The notes under the pieces are model-generated. The model was not told the DNA's origin, ran no database searches, and saw only the letters and a program-made list of their open reading frames with translations. The position numbers were made by a program, and so were the translations under genes. A DNA stretch of 64,000 nucleotides from Sphingobium phenoxybenzoativorans (lineage in GTDB: Bacteria > Pseudomonadota > Alphaproteobacteria > Sphingomonadales > Sphingomonadaceae): positions 1 through 64,000 of the forward strand of contig NZ_MINO01000007.1 in NCBI RefSeq assembly GCF_001757355.1, read 5' to 3'. Positions 47,879 through 56,092 of this stretch are shown here, one piece after another (positions within the stretch are counted from its first letter, which is position 1; every line of letters starts with the position of its first letter).

Positions 47879-49570
47879 TTACCGGCGCTCCACCTTGATG
47901 CCCGCCTTTTCCATGTCCCAGGTGGCGGGCGTGCAGCCCTGATCGCGCAGCTCGAACTTCAGCACGCGGCCAACGGGGTTGCGCGGCAGTTCGGCCCGGA
48001 ACTCGATATAACGCGGGATCGCGAAATAGGGGACCTTGTCGAGGCTCCAGCGGCACAGCTCCTCCTCGCCCAGGCTTGCGCCGGGGTGCAGCACGGCTGT
48101 CACCTTGATGTCGTCCTCAGACGCATCGGACAGCACGGCGTGCACCGCGACCTCGGCAATGGCCGGGTGCTGGCCGAACACGGTTTCCATCTCGAAGCTG
48201 GAGATATTCTCGCCCCGGCGGCGCAGATAATCCTTCTTCCGGTCGAGGAAGTAGAACCAGCCATCCTCGTCAAACTTGCCGATGTCGCCCATGTGCATCC
48301 ACAGGTTCTTCAGCACCTTCATCGTGTCCTCAGGCCGCTTCCAATAGCCCTCGAACATCACATGCGGCTTGCGGGGGCGGCAGATGATCTCGCCAGGAGT
48401 GCCGGGCGGCACTTCATTGTCATCATCATCGACGATCAGCACCTCAAAATCGTCGTTGCGGCGGCCTGAGCTTCCCGCGGGAACCTCGACCGATGCGGAA
48501 ACGCTGGTGACAAGGCATGCTTCGGTGATGCCATAGAGACGGGCGGCGATCTGCGACTTGATGCCGAAGCGGCTGCGCCAGGTTTCGGCGACTTCCGTCG
48601 GCCAGGGCGCGCCCTGCACGGCCCGCAACTGACCGAAGCACGCCTTGGACGCGGGATTGTCGTCCGCCTTGGAAATGAACACCGCCATGCTGCCGAGCAC
48701 GCTCGCGATGGTGGCGCCGGACCGCTGGATTTCCGGCCAGAAATTCGTGACCGAGAATTTGGGGACGATCGCGACGCGCGCGCCGACCAGCATGGCCGAC
48801 ATCAGCGTCACGGAAATGGCGTTGAAGTGGAACAGCGGCAGGCATGTCCACAGCACATCCTTCGATGTGTTGTCATATATGCCGTTATTCTGGCGGGCCA
48901 GGTTGCAGGCGTAATTATGGCTGATCATGCAGCCCTTCGCCATGCCGGTGGTGCCCGACGTGTAGATGAGGCAGGCCAGGTCCGACGGCTTGACCGGCAC
49001 GCCGGTCGGCGTTTCGTCACTGCCGCGATATTCGTCCAGCGGCGCGATGGGGATGTCGCAGCCGCCCATGTCGGGCTTTGCGCCGCGATAGAGGATCAGC
49101 TTCACGTCCGGGATGGCGTCGGCAATCTGGGCCAGCCGCTCAGCATAGTCGGTTTCGGCGATGACAATGGCCGCGCCGGCGTCCGTGACGAGGTGGCGCA
49201 GGAAAGCGCCGCGATAGGCGGTGTTGATCGGCACGGTGATCGCCCCGGCCTTGTTGATGCCGAACCAGCAGGTCAGCGCATCGATGCTGTTGTCCAGGAA
49301 GCTGACGACCGTATCGCCGGGCTTCACGCCCAGTCCGATCAGCGAGTTGGCGAAGCGGGTCGATACCGTATCGAATCCGCCGAAGGTGACGACATCGCCC
49401 AGAAAATCGATGAAGGGTTTTTCCGGCCAGGCGGCCACGGCGCGCTCCAGCGCGGCCACCATCGTATCCTGTTCGTCGGAAGTCCATTGCGTGTGGGCTG
49501 TCATCGTCACCATTCCATTGGGTTCCGGCCGCGACGCGGCCATTGATGGCTTTGGCCCGTGCGCATTCAT
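47879..49570 (-). CDS. AMP-forming acyl-CoA ligase, CaiC-like
   Basis: 563 aa from the ATG at 49570, which forms an ATGA overlap with the crotonase stop; an ATG at 49501 is a shorter alternative. Motifs: IYTSGTTGMAKGCMISH, CLPLFHFNAIS, RLYGITEACL, LWMHMGDIGKFDEDGW, FLDRKKDYLRRRGENISSFE, and the terminal PVGRVLKFELR, where the usual GK is GR. The core is complete. It resembles the ligase at 16168, with the same RRRGENISS hinge. It activates a carboxylic acid for the crotonase encoded just upstream. Substrate unknown; relatives act on carnitine-, bile-acid- or cyclic-type acids. Confidence 0.92.
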   Translation of the reverse strand: MNAHGPKPSMAASRPEPNGMVTMTAHTQWTSDEQDTMVAALERAVAAWPEKPFIDFLGDVVTFGGFDTVSTRFANSLIGLGVKPGDTVVSFLDNSIDALTCWFGINKAGAITVPINTAYRGAFLRHLVTDAGAAIVIAETDYAERLAQIADAIPDVKLILYRGAKPDMGGCDIPIAPLDEYRGSDETPTGVPVKPSDLACLIYTSGTTGMAKGCMISHNYACNLARQNNGIYDNTSKDVLWTCLPLFHFNAISVTLMSAMLVGARVAIVPKFSVTNFWPEIQRSGATIASVLGSMAVFISKADDNPASKACFGQLRAVQGAPWPTEVAETWRSRFGIKSQIAARLYGITEACLVTSVSASVEVPAGSSGRRNDDFEVLIVDDDDNEVPPGTPGEIICRPRKPHVMFEGYWKRPEDTMKVLKNLWMHMGDIGKFDEDGWFYFLDRKKDYLRRRGENISSFEMETVFGQHPAIAEVAVHAVLSDASEDDIKVTAVLHPGASLGEEELCRWSLDKVPYFAIPRYIEFRAELPRNPVGRVLKFELRDQGCTPATWDMEKAGIKVERR

Positions 49571-50352
49571 CGCGCGGTCCATTTGATCTTGGGCATGTTG
49601 GCGCGGTCGATCTGCGCTTCGCCCAGGGGATTGCCGACCTGCCAGTAGCGGACGGCATGCTTGAGCGCCGGGGTCAGGCCCATGTCGAGCGACTCCCAGA
49701 TGGCCCGCACCGTGCCCTGCGTCGCGGCGCTGGGCTGGCTGGCCACTATGCGCGCCAGTTCGTCGGCGCGCGCATGCAATGCGTCATTCGCGGTCACTTC
49801 GCTTACCAGGCCGATGCGCAATGCGGTCTGCGCGCTCACCCGCTCATGCGATCCGAGCAGGGCCATGCGCAGCACGTCGCCCAGCAATATCCGGCGCGAA
49901 AGACCGATAGGCTCCAGCGCCGCGACCATGCCGAAGGTGACATGCGGATCGAAGAATTGCGCATCTTCCGAACAGATGGTGATGTCGGCCTCGTTGAACC
50001 AATAGAAGGCTCCTGCCGCGACCAGCCCGTGCAGCGCGCAGATGACCGGCTTCCACACCTCATTATGCTTGGGTCCCAGCTTCTCGCCCGGATCGCCCTG
50101 CCGCCAGATATTCTTGTGGCGCAGCATTTCCATGCCTTCGCTCACGTCAATGCCGGTGCTGAAGGCGCGGCTTTCAGGCGCGCCGCGCAGGACGACGGCG
50201 TGAATATCGTCATCCTCCCGCACCCGCCGCCACACATCCACAAACTCATCCGCCATGATGTCGGTGAATGTGTTCAGCCGGTCCGGCCGGTCGATCGTGA
50301 TTGTCGCGACATGGTGGTCGTCCACCGCGAACCGTAGCTGCGTATAGCTCAT
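49567..50352 (-). CDS. enoyl-CoA hydratase/isomerase (crotonase)
   Basis: 261 aa. RPDRLNTFTDIMADEF, oxyanion segments SRAFSTGIDVSEG and LHGLVAAGAFYWFNEAD, and FFDPHVTFGMVAALEPIGLSRRI, where an Glu-Pro in LEPIG takes the place of the usual catalytic Glu region. The hydratase Glu pair is not both evident, so isomerase, hydrolase or C-C cleaving roles are as likely as hydration. The start overlaps the small LeuD-like subunit gene by 4 nt, and the stop overlaps the ligase start. Third gene of the operon from 52426. Confidence 0.9.
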   Translation of the reverse strand: MSYTQLRFAVDDHHVATITIDRPDRLNTFTDIMADEFVDVWRRVREDDDIHAVVLRGAPESRAFSTGIDVSEGMEMLRHKNIWRQGDPGEKLGPKHNEVWKPVICALHGLVAAGAFYWFNEADITICSEDAQFFDPHVTFGMVAALEPIGLSRRILLGDVLRMALLGSHERVSAQTALRIGLVSEVTANDALHARADELARIVASQPSAATQGTVRAIWESLDMGLTPALKHAVRYWQVGNPLGEAQIDRANMPKIKWTAR

Positions 50353-51005
50353 CTTACCTTCTCCATCGTGCGGGCGAGTTCAGGCATATCCTGATACACC
50401 CATGGCCGTCGCGCACGGTCTTGCTGACGGAAGGCTTCGATGAGATGTCTTTTTTGCAGGGTGAGGTCGATTTCGTCCGCGCCGTTGAGCAGCATCTCCC
50501 GCTCCAGCGCGCCGATCTGAAAAGGATATTCCGCGCCGTCCGGCCCGTGGATGGTCTGGGCGTCCAGATCGACCGAAATGATCGGGTCCTGCGCCTGATC
50601 CTGCAACTGGTCGAGCAGCAGTTCGACCGTCGCCAGCGGCATGATGATCGGCAGGAGGCCGTTCCGCACGCAATTGTTGCGAAAGATCGTGCCGAAGCTT
50701 TCGGCGATGACGCAGCGAATGCCGAATTGCGAAAGCGCCCAGACCGCGGCTTCCCGCGACGATCCGCACCCGAAATTCCGCGCGGCGACCAATATGCAGG
50801 CGCTGTCGAACGGCGCCTGGTTGAGCACGAAATCGGCGTTGCGATCGCGCGTACCGGGCGCATAGCGCCAGTTTGCGAACAGCTTCTCCCCATACCCCGT
50901 CCGGGCGACGGACTGGGTTTCGCGCGAGGGGATGATGGCGTCCGTATCGACATTGTCGATCGGAAGCGGCGCCGCGACGCCCTTGATGCGGACAAACGGC
51001 TCCAT
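50349..51005 (-). CDS. leuD: LeuD-like hydro-lyase small subunit
   Basis: 218 aa from the ATG at 51005, which shares one base with the large-subunit stop (TGATG). The open frame extends to 51209, but that part lies inside the large-subunit gene. LPIDNVDTDAIIPSRE and ILVAARNFGCGSSREAAVWALSQFG are the swivelling-domain motifs of the small subunit of isopropylmalate isomerase and its relatives; the GCGSSRE loop binds the substrate carboxylate. Partner of the large subunit directly upstream. The symbol gives the family only. The gene stands in a catabolic operon with a C-C lyase, so the substrate is probably an alkyl-substituted malate/maleate and not isopropylmalate. Confidence 0.88.
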   Translation of the reverse strand: MEPFVRIKGVAAPLPIDNVDTDAIIPSRETQSVARTGYGEKLFANWRYAPGTRDRNADFVLNQAPFDSACILVAARNFGCGSSREAAVWALSQFGIRCVIAESFGTIFRNNCVRNGLLPIIMPLATVELLLDQLQDQAQDPIISVDLDAQTIHGPDGAEYPFQIGALEREMLLNGADEIDLTLQKRHLIEAFRQQDRARRPWVYQDMPELARTMEKVR

Positions 51006-52426
51006 CACTGCACCGGATAATCGCGCGGGTCGGCAATATGCCCGGCGATAGCGGATGCAGCCACCGTCAGCGGACTGGCGAGGTGGGACCGCACGCCGAC
51101 TCCCTGCCGGTTTTCGAAGTTCCTGTTGGTCGAGCTGATGACCCGCCGCGCATCCCCGAAACTGTCGCCTCCGGCATAGAAGCACAGGGAGCATCCCGCC
51201 TCCCGCCATTCGAAGCCTGACTCCACAAAGATGCGGTCCAGCCCCTCCGCTTCCGCCTGCCGCTTGACCGGAGTCGAGCCAGGCACGCAGATCGCCTTGA
51301 CGCCCTTCGCGATGTGCCGCCCGCGCAATATGCCGGCGGCGGCGCGCAGATCCTCGATCCGGCTGTTGGTGCAGCTTCCAATGAACGCCGCCTCGATCGG
51401 CAGACCGGCGATCGGCTCTCCGGGGACAACGCCGGTGTAGCGCAGCGCCTTTTCCGCCGACGCCTTGGCGACCGGATCGATGATGCCGCCGGGGTCGGGT
51501 ATTGTTCCGCCGATGCCCATCGACTGTTCGGAACTGGTGCCCCAGGTCACTTGCGGCGCGATGGCCGACGCATCGATCCTGATGTCATGATCGAACACCG
51601 CGCCTTCATCGCTGTGCAGCGTCAGCCACCAGGCTTCGGCCGCCTGATTATAGTCCTGCTGCGGCGAGAAGGGGCGGTCGCGCATGAATGCAATCGTCTT
51701 TTCGTCGGGCGCGACGACGCCGGTCCACGCCCCGAACTCCACCGCCATGTTGCACAGGGTCATCCGCGCTTCGCAGGACAGGTCGCGAATGGCGCTGCCG
51801 CAAAATTCGATCGCCGCGCCCTCGCCGCCCCGCGCGCCATATTGGCTGATGAGGTACAGGATCATGTCCTTGGCGGTGACGCCGGGCAGCAACGTGCCTT
51901 CGAATGCGACGCGCATCAGGCGCGGCTTCTTGACCGCCAGGCATTGAGTGCTGAGCACATGTTCGCCCTGCGTGATGCCGATGCCCCAGGCGAGCGCGCC
52001 GATCCCGCCCATCGTACAGGTATGGCTGTCGCCGCAGACCAGCGTCATGCCCGGCTGGGCAATGCCCAGTTCCGGCGCGATGACATGGACGATCCCCTGA
52101 TAGGGGTGATCAATGTCGAACACGCCCACCCCGGCCGCCGCAGCGCCGTCGCGAAACTGTTTGATGAACTCCGGGCCGCCGGGAAATTTCGTGCGGTCCG
52201 TGCGCCCCGGATCAGTGTCGATGATATGGTCGACCGTCCCGATCACCATTGACGGATCGTAGACCGGCCGACCGCTGGAGGCGACGCCTTGCAGCATCCG
52301 CCCGCCGGAACGCTCATGGAGAAACAGGCGGTCGATGTGGAGCAGCGCCGTATCGTCGCCAAGGTCAGCGACCTTATGCGCATTCCATAATTTTTCGACC
52401 AGACTGATCGGCCCGCTCTGCACCAT
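51005..52426 (-). CDS. leuC: LeuC-like hydro-lyase large subunit (4Fe-4S, aconitase superfamily)
   Basis: 473 aa, normal for LeuC. CGDSHTCTMGGIGALAWGIG is the conserved substrate/cluster region, and the [4Fe-4S] ligands are Cys352 (GSCTNSR), Cys412 and Cys415 (GCSLC). In leucine-biosynthesis LeuC the last motif normally continues as CAMCLAMNPD; here it is CSLCFYAGGD, so the cluster pocket differs. Dimethylmaleate hydratase and citraconase-type enzymes share this fold. First gene of an operon with LeuD-like subunit, crotonase, ligase, PrpB-like lyase and thioesterase. It moves water across the double bond of a dicarboxylate. The operator is 77 bp upstream. True leucine synthesis is unlikely. 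Confidence 0.88.
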   Translation of the reverse strand: MVQSGPISLVEKLWNAHKVADLGDDTALLHIDRLFLHERSGGRMLQGVASSGRPVYDPSMVIGTVDHIIDTDPGRTDRTKFPGGPEFIKQFRDGAAAAGVGVFDIDHPYQGIVHVIAPELGIAQPGMTLVCGDSHTCTMGGIGALAWGIGITQGEHVLSTQCLAVKKPRLMRVAFEGTLLPGVTAKDMILYLISQYGARGGEGAAIEFCGSAIRDLSCEARMTLCNMAVEFGAWTGVVAPDEKTIAFMRDRPFSPQQDYNQAAEAWWLTLHSDEGAVFDHDIRIDASAIAPQVTWGTSSEQSMGIGGTIPDPGGIIDPVAKASAEKALRYTGVVPGEPIAGLPIEAAFIGSCTNSRIEDLRAAAGILRGRHIAKGVKAICVPGSTPVKRQAEAEGLDRIFVESGFEWREAGCSLCFYAGGDSFGDARRVISSTNRNFENRQGVGVRSHLASPLTVAASAIAGHIADPRDYPVQ

Positions 52427-52502
52427 CTTCCTACCAACACTTATCGACGAGCCGACTCCCGGAGGGCGTCAAAACGTCTCTCGAACACTTGTTGAACTCA
52501 TA

Positions 52503-52512
52503 TTGCATGCAA
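52503..52512. promoter_or_regulatory. TTGCATGCAA operator (perfect), LeuCD-lyase operon
   Basis: Perfect palindrome (ATTGCATGCAAT extended) 77 bp upstream of the LeuC-like start at 52426. Confidence 0.75.
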
Positions 52513-52582
52513 TATCATTGTTAGCAAGCCGACTTGGTTGGAAATGGTGAAGTTATTGATAGAAATGCATGGAATCCCAAAA

Positions 52583-52592
52583 TTGTGTGCAA
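52583..52592. promoter_or_regulatory. TTGTGTGCAA weak operator-like site
   Basis: Eight of ten bases match the consensus. Its position in the same regulatory gap makes a weak or auxiliary site possible; it may be chance. Confidence 0.35.
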
Positions 52593-52761
52593 AATTCGGG
52601 GCTAATGCCGCCTGCGTGCCGGCCTGTGTCCGCCTATTGACGGGCCATCGTCCCGGAATTTGACCGAAATCGGGAAAAGCGCCTCGCCAATCCGTGGATT
52701 CCATGCATATTGCTGTAATGAATGCAGTTTCATGCCGAGTTTTAGCTAGACTCGCGCATTT

Positions 52762-52771
52762 TTGCATGCAA
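52762..52771. promoter_or_regulatory. TTGCATGCAA operator (perfect), transporter-SDR-P450 operon
   Basis: Perfect palindrome 41 bp upstream of the transporter start at 52812. Confidence 0.75.
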
Positions 52772-52811
52772 TTTAATCCGGTCGGTCGCTAGAGGCCGAT
52801 TTGGAGAGACT

Positions 52812-54146
52812 ATGGCCTTTCTGGCTTCAGCCATTGACGACGATGGCGGATCGCCCGTGCCCGAACCGGCGGCGTCGCGCACGCGTTGGCTCATCACGTC
52901 CCTGTTCTTCACCTTCGGCATGGTCATCAGCATGAACGACGTGCTGATCCCTAAGCTCAAGAGCCTTTTCGACCTCGGCTATGGCGAGGCGATGCTGATC
53001 CAATTCTGCTTTTTCATCGGCAATCTGATCGTGGCGCTCCCGGCGATTGCGCTCATATCCCGGATCGGCGCGATGCGGATGCTGCTGGCCGGGGGACTTA
53101 CGGTGGCAGCCGGCTGCCTGATGTTCGTCCCGGCGGCATGGGCGGCGAGCTATCCCATGTTTCTGGCGGCGCTGCTGATCCTGTCTGCGGGGCAGGTCCT
53201 TTTCATCATCGCCGCAGCGCCCCTGATGATCCGGTGCGGACCGCCGGAAACCGCGCATAGCCGCCTGTCCTTCGGTCAGGGCTTCAACTCGCTGGGCATG
53301 ACGATCGCGCCCTATATCGGGGCGGTCGTCATATTGGGTTCGATGAGCGAGGCCGATACCGGTGGCATGAGCGCCAGCGCCCTGGCCGCGTTCCGCTCCA
53401 GCGAATCCGCCGTGGTTGCGAAAACCTATATCTCCATCGCCCTGCTGCTGGGGCTGATCGCCATCCCGATCTGGCTGAACCGGAACCTGCTGGGTGCGGT
53501 GCGGCCCATGTCCGTCAATCCGCTCCGGTCGCTCGACCTGCTGCGCGGCCGGCGCTTCGCGGGCGGGATGCTGGCGATGTTCTGCTATGTCGGCGCGCAG
53601 GTGACCGTCGGCAGCATCATGGTCAATTATCTGATGCAACCGGGCGTGCTGGCGCTGGATCACCAGACCGCGGGCAAATGCGTGGCGCTGTATTGGGCGG
53701 GGGAGATGGTGGGCCGCTTCGTGGGGGCGGGCATCCTCCGCCATGTCCGGGCGGGGCAGGCGTTGCTCGTTGCCGCCAGTGGCGGAATGGCCCTGATCTT
53801 CCTGTCGGGAACCAATGGCGGGATGCTTGCGGCGGTCACGCTGATGGCGCTCGGCCTGTGCCATTCCATCATGTACCCGACCATATTCGCGCTGGCGACG
53901 GAGGGGCTGGGCACCCGCACCAACGAAGGCTCCGGCGTGATCTGCCTGGCGATCACAGGCGGCGCGGTCGTTCCCCTGGCTGCGGGCTACCTCGCCGACA
54001 TGACCAGCCTGTCCTTCGCGCTGCTGATCCCCGCCCTTTGCTATGCGGGCATCGCCGGCTTCGCCTGGTTTTCGCGTCAGACGTCACCGGCGGGGCGACC
54101 CGCGCAAAGAGAGGGCGTCGGCGCTTTGCACATGGAGACGACATGA
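52812..54146 (+). CDS. MFS transporter, FucP/GluP-like
   Basis: 444 aa with about 12 membrane segments. LFFTFGMVISMNDVLIPKLK and IQFCFFIGNLIVALPA are typical of the fucose/glucose-galactose:H+ symporter branch, and the second half repeats it with MFCYVGAQVTVGSIMVNYL, then KCVALYWAGEMVGRFVGA. Known members import hexoses by proton symport, and some catabolic clusters use the family for other polyols or glycosides. Its presence as first gene of an SDR/NTF2/P450 operon suggests the cargo may be a hydroxylated cyclic compound or a sugar conjugate of the substrate. Four-nt ATGA overlap with the following SDR. Operator 41 bp upstream. Confidence 0.9.
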   Translation: MAFLASAIDDDGGSPVPEPAASRTRWLITSLFFTFGMVISMNDVLIPKLKSLFDLGYGEAMLIQFCFFIGNLIVALPAIALISRIGAMRMLLAGGLTVAAGCLMFVPAAWAASYPMFLAALLILSAGQVLFIIAAAPLMIRCGPPETAHSRLSFGQGFNSLGMTIAPYIGAVVILGSMSEADTGGMSASALAAFRSSESAVVAKTYISIALLLGLIAIPIWLNRNLLGAVRPMSVNPLRSLDLLRGRRFAGGMLAMFCYVGAQVTVGSIMVNYLMQPGVLALDHQTAGKCVALYWAGEMVGRFVGAGILRHVRAGQALLVAASGGMALIFLSGTNGGMLAAVTLMALGLCHSIMYPTIFALATEGLGTRTNEGSGVICLAITGGAVVPLAAGYLADMTSLSFALLIPALCYAGIAGFAWFSRQTSPAGRPAQREGVGALHMETT

Positions 54147-54889
54147 AAAGACTGGACGGGAAAACCGCCTTCATCACTGGCGGCGCGCGCGGCATAGGCG
54201 CGGCGCTGGCAACCGGATTCGCGGCGGAAGGCGCGCGGGTCGTCATCGCCGACATTGATCTGACCAAGGCGCAGGAGACCGCCGCCAGCCTGGGCGAATC
54301 GGCGCTGGCCGTCCGGTGCGACGTCCGGGATCGCGCATCGATCGGCGCGGCGCTGGCGGAAACCGCCAGGGCGTTTGGCGGCACCGACATATTGGTGAAC
54401 AACGCCGCCCGGCATCAGGTGGAGTTCAACAAGCCGCCCACCCGCCTGTCGGAAGATCAGTGGCGCACGATCCTAGACACCAACATCATGGGCGTGGTGA
54501 ACTGCTCCACCCTCGCCGCGGAGGAAATGCGCAAGCGCGGCGGCGGCGTGATCCTGAACATCACATCGGTTGCGGGCTATGAGGTCGACACCGGATATGG
54601 CGTGACCAAGACGGCGGTGCGCGGCCTCACCCTCTCGCTGGCGCAGGATCTGGCGGAGGACGGCATTCGCGTCGTCAGCATCGCGCCGGGCCTGATCGAT
54701 TCGGAAACCGTGATGGCGGAGCTGCCGCGAGAGGTCACGGACATGTTCATCAACGAACGGCAACTGATCAAACGGCAGGGGCGGACGGCCGATATTGTCG
54801 GCCCCGCCCTGATGCTCTGTTCGGACGAAGGCGCATTCATCACGGGCGAAACACTGCTCGTGGGCGGCGGCTATGGCAAGCGCGTGTGA
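54143..54889 (+). CDS. short-chain dehydrogenase/reductase
   Basis: 248 aa from the ATG at 54143 (ATGA overlap with the transporter stop); the open frame from 53678 is an artefact of the GC-rich strand. Classical SDR: ITGGARGIGAALA, VIADIDL (NAD-type Asp), NNAARHQ, Ser in NITSVAGYEVD, YGVTK, and FITGETLLVGGG. It is the counterpart of the SDR at 8764-9516, with the same substrate lid (FINERQLIKRQGR versus FINDLQLLKRQGL). The two probably act on closely related substrates in different operons. Second gene of the transporter-SDR-SDR-NTF2-P450 operon. Confidence 0.9.
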   Translation: MKRLDGKTAFITGGARGIGAALATGFAAEGARVVIADIDLTKAQETAASLGESALAVRCDVRDRASIGAALAETARAFGGTDILVNNAARHQVEFNKPPTRLSEDQWRTILDTNIMGVVNCSTLAAEEMRKRGGGVILNITSVAGYEVDTGYGVTKTAVRGLTLSLAQDLAEDGIRVVSIAPGLIDSETVMAELPREVTDMFINERQLIKRQGRTADIVGPALMLCSDEGAFITGETLLVGGGYGKRV

Positions 54890-54900
54890 AGGGGAGAGAG

Positions 54901-55653
54901 ATGCAGTTCAAAAATAAGGTCGCGGTGGTCACGGGCGCAGGCGGCGGCATCGGCGAAGGTTACGCCATGCGCCTCGCCAGCGAGGGCGCGGCGGTCGCCA
55001 TCGCCGACATTGACGAGGAAGGCGGCGAGCGCGTCGCGAAGGCGATCAACGCCGCGGGTGGCAACGCGATCTTCTATCATTGCGACGTATCCTCCCCCTC
55101 CGATGCAACGGCATTGGCGCAGGCGGTCGAGGCCCATCTGGGTGGGGCCGACTTCCTGGTGAACAACGCCTCTATCTTCGGCAAGATCGAATATATCCCG
55201 CTGATGGATGTCGACCTGGACTATTATCTGAAGGTCCAGTCCGTGAACATGAACGGCGCGCTGATCATGACGCGGGCCATTGCTCCGCTGATCGAGCGGC
55301 GCGGCGGCGGCGCCATCGTCAATCAGACGTCGACTGCCGCATGGGTCAAGAATGGCGGATATTATGGCGTGTTCAAACTCGCCATGAACGGCCTGACCAC
55401 GAATCTGGCGATGGAGCTGGGACCGCGCAACATCCGCGTCAACGCCATCGCTCCCGGCCCGGTGGGTACGCCCGCCATGCTGGCGACGGTCGATCCGGAC
55501 ATGATAGAAGGGATCATACAAGGCGGCGCGGTGAAGCGCATCGGCAGGGTGGAGGATATGGCGGACGCCTGCGTCTTTTTGCTCTCCGATCAGTCGAGCT
55601 GGATCAGCGGCCAGATATTGGCCGTCGATGGCGGCTTCATCATGCGCGCGTGA
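54901..55653 (+). CDS. short-chain dehydrogenase/reductase
   Basis: 250 aa from the ATG at 54901, with AAGGGGAGAG directly upstream; a GTG at 54886 is the only longer option. VTGAGGGIGEGYAMRL, IADID, NNASIFGKIEY, Ser in NQTSTAAWVKNGG, YGVFK and ILAVDGGFIMRA. It is a close paralogue of the partial SDR at the right edge (63454-64000), which has NQSSSAAWLPRAGYYGIAK and ILCVDGGFIMRP. The WxxxGGYYG/WLPRAGYYG segment is a subgroup mark. The gene follows the previous SDR by 11 nt and precedes an NTF2-like gene. Substrate unknown. Confidence 0.9.
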   Translation: MQFKNKVAVVTGAGGGIGEGYAMRLASEGAAVAIADIDEEGGERVAKAINAAGGNAIFYHCDVSSPSDATALAQAVEAHLGGADFLVNNASIFGKIEYIPLMDVDLDYYLKVQSVNMNGALIMTRAIAPLIERRGGGAIVNQTSTAAWVKNGGYYGVFKLAMNGLTTNLAMELGPRNIRVNAIAPGPVGTPAMLATVDPDMIEGIIQGGAVKRIGRVEDMADACVFLLSDQSSWISGQILAVDGGFIMRA

Positions 55654-55670
55654 AGGAGAGAGGAGAGATC

Positions 55671-56066
55671 ATGAGTGCAGAAGACAACAAGGCATTGCTC
55701 CGCGCCTATTTTCAGGATGTGTCGGACGGCAGAACCGCCGACGCCTGGGACAAGCTGGCCGAGGATGCGCTGTGGACCGTGCCGGGCCATTCGCCCCTCG
55801 CGGGCACCTACACCAAGGACGAGCTGGCCGCGCTGACCGAGCGCACCATCCTTGCCCGGCTGAAGGACGGCATGACCATCACCGTCAAGGGCATGGTGGC
55901 CGAGGGCGACAAGGTTGCCGTCGAATTTGAAAGCCGTGGCGAGCGCGAGGACGGCAAGGTCTACGCCATGCCCTATCACTTCCTGTTCACCGTGAAGGAC
56001 GGGAAGCTGTGGCGCTGCGTCGAGTATCTCGACACCCATCACTATGTCGACGTCATCCTGAACTGA
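55671..56066 (+). CDS. NTF2/SnoaL-like protein
   Basis: 131 aa from the ATG at 55671, which has AGGAGAG upstream; the frame is open from 55080, but inside the SDR gene. DNKALLRAYFQDVSDGRTAD, then AWDKLAEDALWTVPG, is the N-terminal part, and the strands VAVEFESRGEREDG, YAMPYHFLFTVKDGKL and CVEYLDTHHYVD finish the fold. It is nearest to the proteins at 37233 and 47422. EYLDTHHYVDVILN and EYLDSAHLIDILDV (37233) align to the last residue. The gene is 17 nt behind an SDR and 26 nt before a P450. Activity unknown. Confidence 0.76.
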   Translation: MSAEDNKALLRAYFQDVSDGRTADAWDKLAEDALWTVPGHSPLAGTYTKDELAALTERTILARLKDGMTITVKGMVAEGDKVAVEFESRGEREDGKVYAMPYHFLFTVKDGKLWRCVEYLDTHHYVDVILN

Positions 56067-56092
56067 CGCGGCGGAACTGCAAGGAAACCGCA

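Larger units (their letters stand above)
52427..52811. other. 385-bp AT-richer divergent regulatory gap
   Basis: This gap separates the long reverse operon (start 52426) from the forward transporter operon (start 52812). It is visibly poorer in GC than its flanks, holds no credible gene, and contains two perfect operators (52503, 52762) and one weak copy (52583). It is the largest control region of the island. Confidence 0.6.

Noticed and set aside
50349-52426. LeuCD as the normal leucine-biosynthesis enzyme
   Set aside because: No leuA or leuB neighbours, altered cluster motif, catabolic operon and the island operator argue against it, though the substrate is not proved.
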